Source of the DNA: Chrysomallon squamiferum
Lineage: Eukaryota > Mollusca > Gastropoda > Neomphalida > Peltospiridae
DNA: 64,000 nucleotides
Assembly (NCBI GenBank): GCA_012295275.1
Contig: CM022672.1
Span: 20,340,894 to 20,404,893, forward strand
Reading direction: 5' to 3'
Shown: positions 63,801 through 64,000 of the stretch, piece by piece
How the letters are laid out: each line of letters opens with the position of its first letter
Numbering within the stretch: position 1 is the stretch's first letter
Translations under genes and position numbers: made by a program
Notes under the pieces: model-generated
Database searches by the model: none
The model's input: the letters and a program-made list of their open reading frames with translations, nothing else
Told to the model about the DNA's origin: nothing

Positions 63801-64000
63801 AATAAATCTGTAAATGACTGCAGTTAGGTGAGAGCTTGTGAATTTAATCATGTTACTGAATGATTACCAGATGGAACAATATACTGTATAAGTAAATGAA
63901 TTATTACAGGAACAAACAAAGACACACAATTAATTAATCACTAAATTACTACAGGAAGGAAAAGCATGTATTTTATACATACAAGTCTTGTCTTTAGTTC
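60854..64000 (-). CDS. LRSAM1: LRSAM1, SAM- and RING-domain E3 ubiquitin ligase (5' part beyond window)
   Basis: Six exons, minus strand: 63983-64000 (continues right), 63216-63314, 62511-62642, 62001-62102, 61434-61595 and 60854-60994 (stop TGA 60854-60856); all join in phase 0. LRSAM1 ubiquitinates TSG101 and acts in endosomal sorting and in recognition of intracellular bacteria. The fragment reads VDYWLVQYQRLMDKKPQ (end of the coiled coil), then a SAM domain across two exons (AKATDYISVFARNRITEE, LNDSDLKQ, MGIHELGLRKAILNQI). A proline-rich linker follows (RVPPEPSAPPE), then a C3HC4 RING: ECVVCMEVE, LNCGHVCCCLKC and LCPMCR, closest to LRSAM1. The protein ends about 20 residues after the RING. 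The leucine-rich repeats would lie right of the window. A TSG101-binding P(S/T)AP-like PSAPP is visible in the linker. Confidence 0.93.
63472..63868. repeat. Four-copy degenerate minisatellite, unit about 100 bp
   Basis: Copies start at about 63472, 63573, 63680 and 63766, each beginning GCATCNA or GCAGCAA and containing TTATCAATTAAA-like and CTGTATA-like blocks. They lie in the LRSAM1 intron between exons 63216-63314 and 63983-64000. Confidence 0.65.

Overview
The window is eukaryotic nuclear DNA: very A+T-rich, full of microsatellites, with spliced genes (GT..AG introns of about 100 bp to 7 kb) and a tRNA-Leu(CAA) carrying a nuclear-type intron. The conserved proteins, a relic of a LINE with an RNase H domain, and long (AC)n, (AG)n, (AAT)n and (AAAT)n tracts suggest a lophotrochozoan, most likely a mollusc. 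That placement is an inference from general impression; no species can be named.

Layout, left to right. 365-4842 (-): rhomboid-related intramembrane protease, cut off at its 3' end by the window edge. 6454-6566 (-): tRNA-Leu(CAA) with intron. 8018-9642 (+): a small four-coding-exon gene for a six-cysteine, signal-peptide-bearing, probably GPI-anchored protein of no family I recognise. 12256-21031 (-): DAXX, an H3.3 chaperone, with a 2.3-kb long-TIR transposon in its last intron. 23326-24894 (+): TBC1D19 as one uninterrupted ORF. 24895-28400: intergenic DNA with a hAT-like MITE (clear 8-bp target duplication) and a decayed LINE. 28850-30834 (+): OSTC, an oligosaccharyltransferase subunit. 31928-36133 (-): ZZZ3, an ATAC-complex subunit, convergent with OSTC. 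39532-47480 (-): a 76-residue single-LIM protein with a 7-kb first intron. 49339-55545 (-): a KYAT-type (kynurenine/glutamine) aminotransferase, with a possible 5' exon near 58199. 60854-64000 (-): the C-terminal part (SAM and RING) of LRSAM1, continuing beyond the right edge.

Most are unrelated housekeeping genes and nothing suggests a functional cluster. Exon models were built by hand from splice sites and reading phase. They close in frame for DAXX (872 aa), ZZZ3 (436 aa), KYAT (420 aa), the LIM protein (76 aa) and the GPI-type protein (106 aa). OSTC reaches its expected 149 aa only if one intron boundary is non-canonical or the assembly carries one extra base.

Best leads: the rhomboid keeps the GASGG nucleophile but has Tyr at the catalytic His and Asp at the oxyanion His, so it looks like a pseudoprotease; the small six-cysteine GPI-type protein; the one-base OSTC discrepancy; the long-TIR element whose ORF lies in sense orientation, with splice sites, in a DAXX intron; and microsatellites that run into, or lie within about 8 nt of, splice donors.
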